IMG/VR virus record: IMGVR_UViG_3300044614_000661
Location: 1-28,296 of that record
Strand: one strand, 5' to 3'
DNA: 28,296 bases
Source of the DNA: a virus
A program made the position numbers and the translations under genes. The notes below the pieces were generated by a model. It was given only the letters and a program-made list of their open reading frames with translations. It had not been told where the DNA came from and did no database searches. Shown here in pieces: positions 15,601-22,379 of the stretch (its first letter is position 1; the number at the start of each line of letters is the position of its first letter).

Positions 15601-18600
15601 ACATCTTCAGAAGTGCGCAGAACGCGTTCCGTGGCTGCGTGCACGCCCTCGTGCAGAATCGTCTGTTCGTTCCGCCCAGAATCGGCGTCAAGTGCAATGT
15701 GCGAGCCGTCAACGGCAGCCGCGCCAAAAACCGCACCGCCCTGGTCGTTGCGCAAATCTTTGACGACGTAAACGCTGGTGTTGCCAAGCAAACCTTTGAG
15801 CCGCTCAGCCACCGCCCTGTTCAGCGGAGTTTTAGATGTTGCAGCAATGTCTGCCATCAAAGACGCGGCGCTCTTTTTCGGATCGACCTCAACGCGTGGT
15901 GCGTCGTTAATCTCCGTGGCCACTTGATACAGCGTCTTGACTTCTGGAAGTTTTTCTTCCCGCCCAACAAGCGACCGCCCTTCAGCTTTGGCTGTTTGCT
16001 CGGTGCCACTAAATGTTTTGGTGACCGTCTCAACCTTGGCCGGGAACATCTCAGCGGTGCGCTCAGTTACATCGGGCATGATGAACAACATGCCGCCATT
16101 GAGCGAGTCGGCATTGGGTGCCAACTTGTCCACAAACATTTCTTTTGTGGTGTTGATGCAGCCGTAGCTGACGCGGTTGTCCGTAGCTTCTGGCGATTGC
16201 AGCCGCCCAAGCCGGTTTTCTTTCAGGTTGCCTAGATACACCGGATGTATGGCAACGTACCCCGTGCTGTCAAACGTCTCAAGCAAGTTGAACGAAGTGC
16301 CGTAGAAATCATCCTTAGAGACTTCCAACGTAAAGCGTCCGGCAGGGGTGATCTTGGGGCCGCCCTCAAGCGACGACTTACCCAACACATCGCCAGCGTC
16401 TTTGCCCATGAGCGCAGGGCCTTGCACCAACAAGCTGCCGTCGTTGTTGAAGAAGTGAATTGCGCCGTTGACCTTGTCCACAATACCAAAGCCCTTGCCA
16501 GAAGCCTTGGCGGTGGGGGCCATGTTCTCGTAGACCATCTGCGCCAGGGGGCTCATTTTTTCACGCGCAGCAGCAGGCACAGCGGCCTTGATGCTGACCG
16601 TTTCCGTGAGCGTCTGGCTATACGCCTTGGGCAGATCGAAGCTGAAGTTTGTGGCGCTGAACTGCGGGTTGAAAACCATCGCAGCCGCAAGCACACCCTC
16701 AGACATTTTCTTGACAATGTTGCGGATGCCCCGAGCAACCGCCTTACCGCCGTTGTTGACCATGTCAACAATATCTGCGCTCAGTTTGGCGATAAAAGTC
16801 TTGCTGCGTTTCTTTACGCCGTAAGCGGCCTCAAGTTTTGCAACGTCTTCCGCTGCCAGCGTGCCAACCTGCTGGCGCAAAACAGTTTCGTTTACAGGGC
16901 CGATAGGCGCGGGCTGCTCGCTTGTTTTTGCCAAGTCGTCGGCTGCCGTTTTTTCAAACGCTCCCGCAACAGCACTAGGGTAACTAACACCTAAGATGCC
17001 TCCGACAGTAGACTGCGTATCAACAATTTTTTGAGCTTCTGCCGCCAATGCGCCTTCGCGCTCTACATCTATACGCGCAGCGGCTAACTCGCGTTGCATT
17101 GCTTGTTTTTGCGCTTCCAAATCGGCAATTAAAACTACGTTGGGGCGTTGACTACGCCGCAACGCATCGAGCCGGATGTCAAGATCGGCAAGCTGCATCC
17201 TGATGTTGGCTTCAAGACGTTCTTTAGCCGCCAGTATTTGCTGCTGTTGTTGCAGCTCCTCTACAGCCAACTGCGTTGTGGTTTTTTCTGGTTGCTGGGC
17301 CGCACGTTCTTTAGCCGCAATATTGCCAGCAGCCTGCAGCTGCTTTGACGTTTCCGTCTTGGTTTTGCCACCCTGCACTATCTTAGAGCGCGTGCTGAGC
17401 TTGCGCTCCTCAGTCGTACCTGCCACACCAGTGCGGATGTTGCCTGCAGTGCGTGTGGGCCGAACAACGGGCCCCACTTTGCGAGCACCCAAACGCTCAC
17501 CTTCTTCTGCCGCAGCGGTTTCGGGCCTGCCAACGTCTGCCAGTGCTTTGCGAGTAATACCAAACTTGGCCGAACGCTGCGCCATAAGGCGTTGCAGTTC
17601 TTTAAAGGACTTCCGCAGCTCGCGCTTCCTTGAGTCAAGCGTGCTCGCTTTGATTCCCTTTTCTTTAAGCGAAACTTTTTGGTTCTCAATGTTTTGCTCA
17701 ACCTTGGCAATGCGCTTGTCAATGGCTTGCGTACGCGCCTTCTGCACTTCTGGGTCGTCAGAAAAAAGTGCTTCCAAATCAGCTTTGCGTTCTTCAAGCG
17801 TAGCCAAGTTGCTTTGTGCCGTGGCCTTGTCGCGCTCGTAAGTTGCAATGTCATTGGTGAAACGCTCAATACCTTTTGCAAAACGCTCACGCGCTTCGCG
17901 CAGCGGGGCCAGTGCAACCATTGCTGACTGCTGCTCCAGCTTAGCCTTAAAACTGCGCGGGCGCTTTTTGTTGGCGGCTTCAACCTGCGCAATTTCTCTA
18001 TCAATGCCCTTGAGCGCGCTCTCAGCTTCTGCAATTTGCTGTTGCACGTATGGAATGGCTTCGTCTGCCGCAGCAATCAGCGCCTCAAGTTCCCCACGCG
18101 TTTCTTCAGCCGTGCCAAGCTCTTCTATCAATGCGCGTCGTTTTTCAAACGAAACACGCTCACCAGCAAAACTGGATGGGTCACGACCAACGGCTTCAAG
18201 CAGACGTTGCCGCTGAGCATCCCGTTCCTGGGTTTGCGCAGCGGTCTCGGGTTTTTTAGCGCGTGTTTCCGTGCGTTGACGGTCAAACGCGAACAGCGCT
18301 TTTACCGGGGCGGCAGCTTCATTGAGTTCCGCTTCGGCTTCGTCGCGTTGCCGTATAAGCGCTTTTTCAGCGTCCGTTGATGCCCGCAGCACTTCTACTA
18401 CGTCTATCGTTTCGGCAATGCGGTTAGGGATTTCCGTGCGCGTAAGGCCCAGCTCTGCTTCCAGCTTTTCAATCTCGTCCAAACGCGCTTGTTGTTTGGC
18501 TGCCAACGCCTTGAGTATTTGCTGAGCCTCTTGTGCCTGTTGCCGTGCGTCAAGAATTTCGTCGCGGTTTTCCGCAGCTTCTATCTGGTTGTTACGCGCT

Positions 18601-21600
18601 TCTTCAAGCGCAAGCCCTGCGTTAATTAGTTTTTCACCCGTCGCATCTATTTTGGTTGCTTGTACTTGGATTTGCGCATCCAAAGTGGCTGCGGTTTTTA
18701 AGTACTGCTGGATAGCAACATCATCTTTGCGCGTGTCAAAAAATACGTCGTACAGTTCTTTGTGCGCTTTTGCAAGCTGCTCGTTAAAAGCGCCTTGTTG
18801 CCCGCTTTCTTTAAACTCTTGCATCGTGCGAGCAAGATTACGCGGGTCGTTGCCAAAATCTTCTTGAAAAGATTTATACAGTTTCTGGCGAGCGCGTTTT
18901 ATGCGCCGCTGCACTCTGTGTAGTTTCTCAATAGCCGAGACTTCACGGTTTGAAAACACTTGATTGTTGCGCAGCATTGCCGCCGTCAGTTTTTCTTCCG
19001 CTTCTACGGCAGCCTCAAACTGGTTTTGTGCCTTATCAAACTCCTTGAGCAGCGGCTCCAGTTCTTTGCGCAACGGCGCTTCTAGCTCGGCCATGCGCTT
19101 GCGCAACTCACGAAGAGTGCGTTGTGCTTCGTTAAGCGCACGCACCTCTTCTGCTGCATCAGCAGCAGACATTTCCTTTAGCGTTTTAAGTTCCCCGCGT
19201 TTTCCAACGTGCATGTCCCGCACACGCTTGTCAAGCGCAACAACTCGGGCTTTAAGTGCGTCAAGCTTTGACAGGTAAAGCGCTACACGAAACGCAAACG
19301 GTTTGACCCGCTGCTCAAGTCGATCTATTGTTGGTCGCGCCAAACCAATGGCAGACCGCATCTCTTGCAGCGCGTCTGATGCAAGATAGCGTTTGAGCTC
19401 CGCATAGCTGCCAAAAACGGGCGAAGTGACGGCCTCATACTCAGGCTCAAAACTAACTTGGCTAAATGAGCCCGCTGTAACGGGCACCGGCTTGGCCTCT
19501 GTCTCAGGAGCTTCTCGCCGCAATTTGCGGCCGGGGCCTAACGGCAGTCCAAGCTGCTCTTGGTTTGACAGCTTGGCCTGCTCAACCCTTTGCAGCGCAT
19601 CGCGTATTGCCTGCGTCTTGTCCGTTGGAACAGTAGCGGGGTCACGCGCCAAGTCGTAGAGCCAGCTCGACACATCCTGTCGAGTCTCGGGGCGCAGCAT
19701 CATGCGCACGTTGTCGCCAATGGCCTCCAGCAGGCGGCGCTGCTCTGGGCTGTGCGTCTGGGGGTCTTTCGACAACTCGCGGCTAAGCTGCGCCTCTGCA
19801 GTATTAACACTTACCTCGCTGGGCGTGAACGTGCGCGTATACCCAGGGGTCTGCGCGGCGGCAATTGCGTTTGTCCGTAACTCTTCCAGCCCCTCACGGA
19901 TAGATTGCGCGGCAGCAAACGGACTGCCAAAAGTCTGCCGACCCGGAACACGAGACTCAACCGTCGGATAGCCTGTGCCGGGCACTTCATCGGTACGAAA
20001 TTTGCCTGTGCGAGTTTGGGCGGGTACAAAAACGTCTTTGCCCTTTTGAGACAGGTCGCGGGTATCTCCAAACCGTTCGGTCAGTTCTCGCAGCAGCTCG
20101 TTAGCGTTGCGCGTGATGCCACGCGTCTCGTCTTCACTAAGCGGCTCTGTGCGCGATTGGCGGATGTCCATGAGCAAGCCAGCGATCAGCCGTTCTTTTG
20201 CGGCGTCCAACTGTTCTTGCTTTGCGGCCCCTCTGTTGAACCGATTGATCAGATCAACAATTTCAGAAAACGCGTCAGCACGGCTTTCCGAACCGACCTG
20301 TTGCAGCGCAACAGAGAGCGGCGTCTGGCCTGCGCCCATTGCTTGGCCTAACGACCTTTGCGCTTTGGCTTCCAGATCGTCAATCTGCTCTTCGCTGTAG
20401 CCTTGCGCACTTAACGCCTCACGCTGCTCGCCATTGAGGATAAATTTTTGCTGGCTGCGTGCAACGCGCATTGCGTCGGCTTCGTCTCTTTTATCTACTG
20501 CTCGCAAGCTATTGATGATGGACTCGGCTGCGTTGCGATCACCGGAAGCCCTAGCAATGCGCAAATCAGCAAGCAGCTCGCGGCGTGTTTTTAGTGCCGC
20601 ACCAAGCACCGTCTTTTGTGCGGACTGCCCAAACATCTCACCCTGCGCTGACACATCCGTAGGAAATCGCCGTCGTCCCATCTCGGCAATTTCAGCGGCG
20701 GTTTGGCCCTCGCGGCGATCAAAGTCGATGGCTTCCAAATCTTGCAGATACGCCTCGTAGTCCGGAGCCCTGCGCTTGCCTACAACTTTTTTGGGCAGTT
20801 GTCCTGCCAAGTCTTCCACACGCGGTGCCAACGATTGCTCGCCCCGCTGTTTTAACTGCAGCCTGATCGCGTCTATGACTGCGTTTCTTTCTGAACGCGA
20901 CAGCCCAGGCAGCGGCGTGTCAGGCGTAATCCGCGCCGCCATGCTCGGGTTTTGCATCAGATACGACACATACTCCGTGGTGGTAGGCGGCAAGTAGCTG
21001 CCAATCCGTGCGGCGTCTAGCGTTTGTGCAACATATTGATCGACGGCGGACGACGTAGCAGTGGAAACGGGTGCTGGCATGTTGGCCAGATAGGGCACTT
21101 CCTCTTGCGCTGGGCGCTCAGCTTCTGGTTGTGCCTGTGCCCCCGCTTGCGCAAGAAAATAGTCTTCGGGCGACATGCCCGCAATACGCGCTCTTTCTGC
21201 CTGCTGTGCCACCACGCCCTTGAGCGTGTTGTACTCTTTGGCGTCGTCCTCGAGCGTGTCATTTAGCGCATCAAGTTCTTTCTTTCGCTCTTTGTACGCT
21301 TGCCGAACATCGGGGGTGGCATCGTTGCCGGGCTTTTTCAATGCCGCACGGGCTTGAACAAAGGCATCTCTGCGGGTCTCATAGTCCGCAACAAACTGCT
21401 GTGCATAGGCGGGGTCGGCTTTGCGTGCTTCTTCAGCGGCGCGGGCGGCGTCTGCCTCCGCACGGGCCTGGGCAATCTCGTCGGCTGTGCCTGCTTTTGA
21501 GGCGCGTCGTCCCAGCGCCAAGTCCAACAACCCCTGCGCCATAGCGCCCACAGCACCACCGTATGCAGCAGACTCGCCTACCTGCTCGATGATGGCTTGC

Positions 21601-22301
21601 TCGGGTTTGTAGATGCCCTTGGCGATCAGGTTCTGGGCAATCTGTGCTGCGGCTTCCTGCGCCGCCTCCTCCCCGCCTGCTGCCGCAATGCGTTTGATCT
21701 GGGCAGCAGCCCCCGCTTTGACGGGATCGCTCAAACGTCCCAGAATGCGCAGGGGCGCAAACATCTCGGAGACGCCCACCACAGCGCCCAGCGCAGTGGC
21801 TGTGCCACGCTGATCAGCAGTGGCGCTGTCTTGCTCAGCCCTTGTCCGGGCTTCGCCCGCTCCAGCACCCGTACCGAGCGCGGCCATGCCGACGCGACCA
21901 GCGATACCCGCCGGGCCAAGTGCAAAAAATGGGATAGTAGAACCACCCGCCTCGCCAAGCTTACGGCCAACCGCTTCTTCGTACCCAGGGGCAGCAGCAA
22001 ACGGCGCTTTGGCAGCGCCAGCAATCTCCGCAATGCGCTTGCGGGCGCTCTCTTCCATGTCCTGGGGCAACAGCGAAGATGCGCCAACTGCCGCGCTTTC
22101 TACCAACCCTACAGCGCCGGGAGCCAACCCTTTGAAGAACTCACGGACATTGCCGCCAAACGTGGTCTCAGGCTTGGCCGCCGGTTTGGCACCGAAAGCT
22201 TCTGGATACATCCGCTGGGCCCGGAGCCAAGCGTCTTGCGGCGACTCCCCCGCCCTGATAGTTACAGAAGTCCCGTCGGGTAGAGGCAGATATTGCGCCA
22301 T
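12681..22301 (-). CDS. giant multidomain virion protein with L,D-transpeptidase and zincin motifs, 3206 aa
   Basis: One uninterrupted frame of 9.6 kb. The first 35 residues carry the PDGT...SPQDAW...YPEAFG motif common at the N-termini of phage virion proteins. Residues about 50-270 are Gly/Ala-rich with weakly hydrophobic stretches and a GEEAAQEAAAQIAQ segment typical of large phage polyproteins, possibly membrane-interacting. Residues about 990-1750 are coiled coil. Residues about 1935-2085 hold an L,D-transpeptidase motif (H2019, S2045-Y-G-C2048). H2217-E-x-x-H2221 with E2270 forms a zincin site. Residues about 2354-3206 resemble the LPD38-like C-terminal regions of phage polyproteins. Likely an internal virion protein ejected into the host, acting on the cell wall and the DNA channel. 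ATG 22301 has only a weak GGA site; a strong hairpin lies upstream. Last gene of the leftward operon. Confidence 0.85.
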   Translation of the reverse strand: MAQYLPLPDGTSVTIRAGESPQDAWLRAQRMYPEAFGAKPAAKPETTFGGNVREFFKGLAPGAVGLVESAAVGASSLLPQDMEESARKRIAEIAGAAKAPFAAAPGYEEAVGRKLGEAGGSTIPFFALGPAGIAGRVGMAALGTGAGAGEARTRAEQDSATADQRGTATALGAVVGVSEMFAPLRILGRLSDPVKAGAAAQIKRIAAAGGEEAAQEAAAQIAQNLIAKGIYKPEQAIIEQVGESAAYGGAVGAMAQGLLDLALGRRASKAGTADEIAQARAEADAARAAEEARKADPAYAQQFVADYETRRDAFVQARAALKKPGNDATPDVRQAYKERKKELDALNDTLEDDAKEYNTLKGVVAQQAERARIAGMSPEDYFLAQAGAQAQPEAERPAQEEVPYLANMPAPVSTATSSAVDQYVAQTLDAARIGSYLPPTTTEYVSYLMQNPSMAARITPDTPLPGLSRSERNAVIDAIRLQLKQRGEQSLAPRVEDLAGQLPKKVVGKRRAPDYEAYLQDLEAIDFDRREGQTAAEIAEMGRRRFPTDVSAQGEMFGQSAQKTVLGAALKTRRELLADLRIARASGDRNAAESIINSLRAVDKRDEADAMRVARSQQKFILNGEQREALSAQGYSEEQIDDLEAKAQRSLGQAMGAGQTPLSVALQQVGSESRADAFSEIVDLINRFNRGAAKQEQLDAAKERLIAGLLMDIRQSRTEPLSEDETRGITRNANELLRELTERFGDTRDLSQKGKDVFVPAQTRTGKFRTDEVPGTGYPTVESRVPGRQTFGSPFAAAQSIREGLEELRTNAIAAAQTPGYTRTFTPSEVSVNTAEAQLSRELSKDPQTHSPEQRRLLEAIGDNVRMMLRPETRQDVSSWLYDLARDPATVPTDKTQAIRDALQRVEQAKLSNQEQLGLPLGPGRKLRREAPETEAKPVPVTAGSFSQVSFEPEYEAVTSPVFGSYAELKRYLASDALQEMRSAIGLARPTIDRLEQRVKPFAFRVALYLSKLDALKARVVALDKRVRDMHVGKRGELKTLKEMSAADAAEEVRALNEAQRTLRELRKRMAELEAPLRKELEPLLKEFDKAQNQFEAAVEAEEKLTAAMLRNNQVFSNREVSAIEKLHRVQRRIKRARQKLYKSFQEDFGNDPRNLARTMQEFKESGQQGAFNEQLAKAHKELYDVFFDTRKDDVAIQQYLKTAATLDAQIQVQATKIDATGEKLINAGLALEEARNNQIEAAENRDEILDARQQAQEAQQILKALAAKQQARLDEIEKLEAELGLTRTEIPNRIAETIDVVEVLRASTDAEKALIRQRDEAEAELNEAAAPVKALFAFDRQRTETRAKKPETAAQTQERDAQRQRLLEAVGRDPSSFAGERVSFEKRRALIEELGTAEETRGELEALIAAADEAIPYVQQQIAEAESALKGIDREIAQVEAANKKRPRSFKAKLEQQSAMVALAPLREARERFAKGIERFTNDIATYERDKATAQSNLATLEERKADLEALFSDDPEVQKARTQAIDKRIAKVEQNIENQKVSLKEKGIKASTLDSRKRELRKSFKELQRLMAQRSAKFGITRKALADVGRPETAAAEEGERLGARKVGPVVRPTRTAGNIRTGVAGTTEERKLSTRSKIVQGGKTKTETSKQLQAAGNIAAKERAAQQPEKTTTQLAVEELQQQQQILAAKERLEANIRMQLADLDIRLDALRRSQRPNVVLIADLEAQKQAMQRELAAARIDVEREGALAAEAQKIVDTQSTVGGILGVSYPSAVAGAFEKTAADDLAKTSEQPAPIGPVNETVLRQQVGTLAAEDVAKLEAAYGVKKRSKTFIAKLSADIVDMVNNGGKAVARGIRNIVKKMSEGVLAAAMVFNPQFSATNFSFDLPKAYSQTLTETVSIKAAVPAAAREKMSPLAQMVYENMAPTAKASGKGFGIVDKVNGAIHFFNNDGSLLVQGPALMGKDAGDVLGKSSLEGGPKITPAGRFTLEVSKDDFYGTSFNLLETFDSTGYVAIHPVYLGNLKENRLGRLQSPEATDNRVSYGCINTTKEMFVDKLAPNADSLNGGMLFIMPDVTERTAEMFPAKVETVTKTFSGTEQTAKAEGRSLVGREEKLPEVKTLYQVATEINDAPRVEVDPKKSAASLMADIAATSKTPLNRAVAERLKGLLGNTSVYVVKDLRNDQGGAVFGAAAVDGSHIALDADSGRNEQTILHEGVHAATERVLRTSEDVLTKTQLNAKRELKALYEAYAADAAAPNDNAKESLSEFVSDALSDPAVQRYMQGKKWTLKNMWTAFKNSILRTIGVDTPSTMLEATLAAADALMLTVPRPTRATTERLSMRKPEFASSEMKDAVGKLDPFVTKQRGVNERVRAASGGFLGLETQLVDRFAGYERLRKYMPELQGSQMIYYLRMYDQRMNMVSQAVGTGAPVIAEKTRKDGKVERVIEAQEGPSIKGVVETLRDASPMVGNGEAVNRLFTAYMAGIRADNKGFESLNFGEGVTRADLDSALSVVNGNPELKAIFDKARGEYNEYNRNLINFVVETGALSKRTATRLLAENDYIPFYRERNGVAELLIGNETPIRIGSIKEQPYLQELVGGDQPILDFMTSSVQNTNMLIDMGMRNLATKNAVFELLDLSAAKLVRKAAGPDVVQFKVDGEDRYAVLATEKVKIGNKEFDTGVPADILVKGMEGIPTQMPFLFRALAIPAQLLRKGVTLSPMYVANQLFRDSLAAPIAAGANFTPVLGALRQIGKPAAETLERRGITGGQQFTGGADDMAMILRGIADGKPGWMNLLAKAEAVAMSADSLTRRAQYNSYIEQGMSEMEATLLALESMNFNKRGASPSIHIANALIPFFNAQIQGLNVLYKAMTGQMIFNDKLKIRQKLLQRGGMMAAASIVYAIMMQDDEAYKNAEADQKYGKWFVRIPGVDEPIRVPIPFEIGYIFKALPEALVNSMLDDHGGEQAVKAFKQIVLQTIPGGSSYGIPQAMKPAIEAGLGKSFYTGRDILSAREKGLLPEEQFRNNTAEMSKLIGQVTGTSPIVFENLVRGYTGTVGLAFLHALSVGVPPGESPEKAVKRLSEYPIVGGAFQPNDAGGITNSMYERMNDAQKVERTYEKLVEEGRMAEAKALLQRRGNEFLQAELAKEFKSNMNQLVAAERAIQASDLSPEEKRKQLDQIRKLKIAVAKEIRDVADKTVQLSFSL
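12684..15242 (-). other. C-terminal LPD38-like region of the giant protein
   Basis: Residues about 2354-3206. Segments such as QLLRKGVTLSPMYVANQLFR and FNKRGASPSIHIANALIPFF, and helical spans between them, match the pattern of the large polyvalent protein-associated domain found at the ends of phage giant proteins. The biochemical role of that domain is not established; a scaffold or translocation function in ejection is inferred. Confidence 0.6.
15312..15854 (-). other. zincin (HExxH) domain of the giant protein
   Basis: Residues about 2150-2330. ILH2217EGVH2221AATE is a classical metalloprotease helix, and ESLSE2270FVSDAL downstream supplies a fitting third zinc ligand, as in other peptidase-like domains inside phage polyproteins. 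It may cleave the giant protein itself, or a host envelope or defence protein. Confidence 0.7.
16047..16499 (-). other. L,D-transpeptidase (YkuD-like) domain of the giant protein
   Basis: Residues about 1935-2085. The domain opens with beta-like strands (FGIVDKVNGAIHFF, then PALMGKDAGD and GGPKITPAGRFTLEV, the KxTPxGxF element of the family) and closes with AIH2019P and RVS2045YGC2048IN. The nucleophilic Cys and the upstream His are both present. Tyr replaces the usual His in the SHGC signature, a variant I recall from proteobacterial L,D-transpeptidases. Confidence 0.8.
17052..19334 (-). other. central coiled-coil region of the giant protein
   Basis: Residues about 990-1750 are dominated by Glu/Lys/Arg/Ala/Leu heptads (for example LEERKADLEAL and AKVEQNIENQKV) interrupted by short Pro/Gly/Thr-rich linkers around residues 1590-1640. 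This predicts a long rod or several helical bundles. The DNA here is visibly less GC-rich than the 3' third of the gene. Confidence 0.7.
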
Positions 22302-22333
22302 GATGCATCCAAATTGTGCGGCTACGAGATTTT

Positions 22334-22361
22334 CGCCTGTGCAGGCCGATCTGCACAGGCG
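22334..22361. promoter_or_regulatory. perfect 11-bp hairpin upstream of the giant gene
   Basis: CGCCTGTGCAG and CTGCACAGGCG flank a six-base loop inside the 78-base gap before the giant gene. On the transcribed (-) strand it is preceded by ATTTT and followed by AAAAT, which can extend the stem across a bulge, but no U-tract follows, so it is not a canonical terminator. Possible roles are mRNA 5'-end protection, processing, or control of giant-protein synthesis. Confidence 0.6.
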
Positions 22362-22379
22362 TCGGGAAAATTCTACGCT

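Noticed and set aside
15024-16235. 403-residue open frame on the + strand
   Set aside because: Antisense to the L,D-transpeptidase and zincin coding region, whose catalytic motifs are on the - strand.
12681-22301. N4-type giant virion RNA polymerase
   Set aside because: Size is similar, but I see no T7-like RNA polymerase motifs; recognisable domains are L,D-transpeptidase, zincin and LPD38-like.
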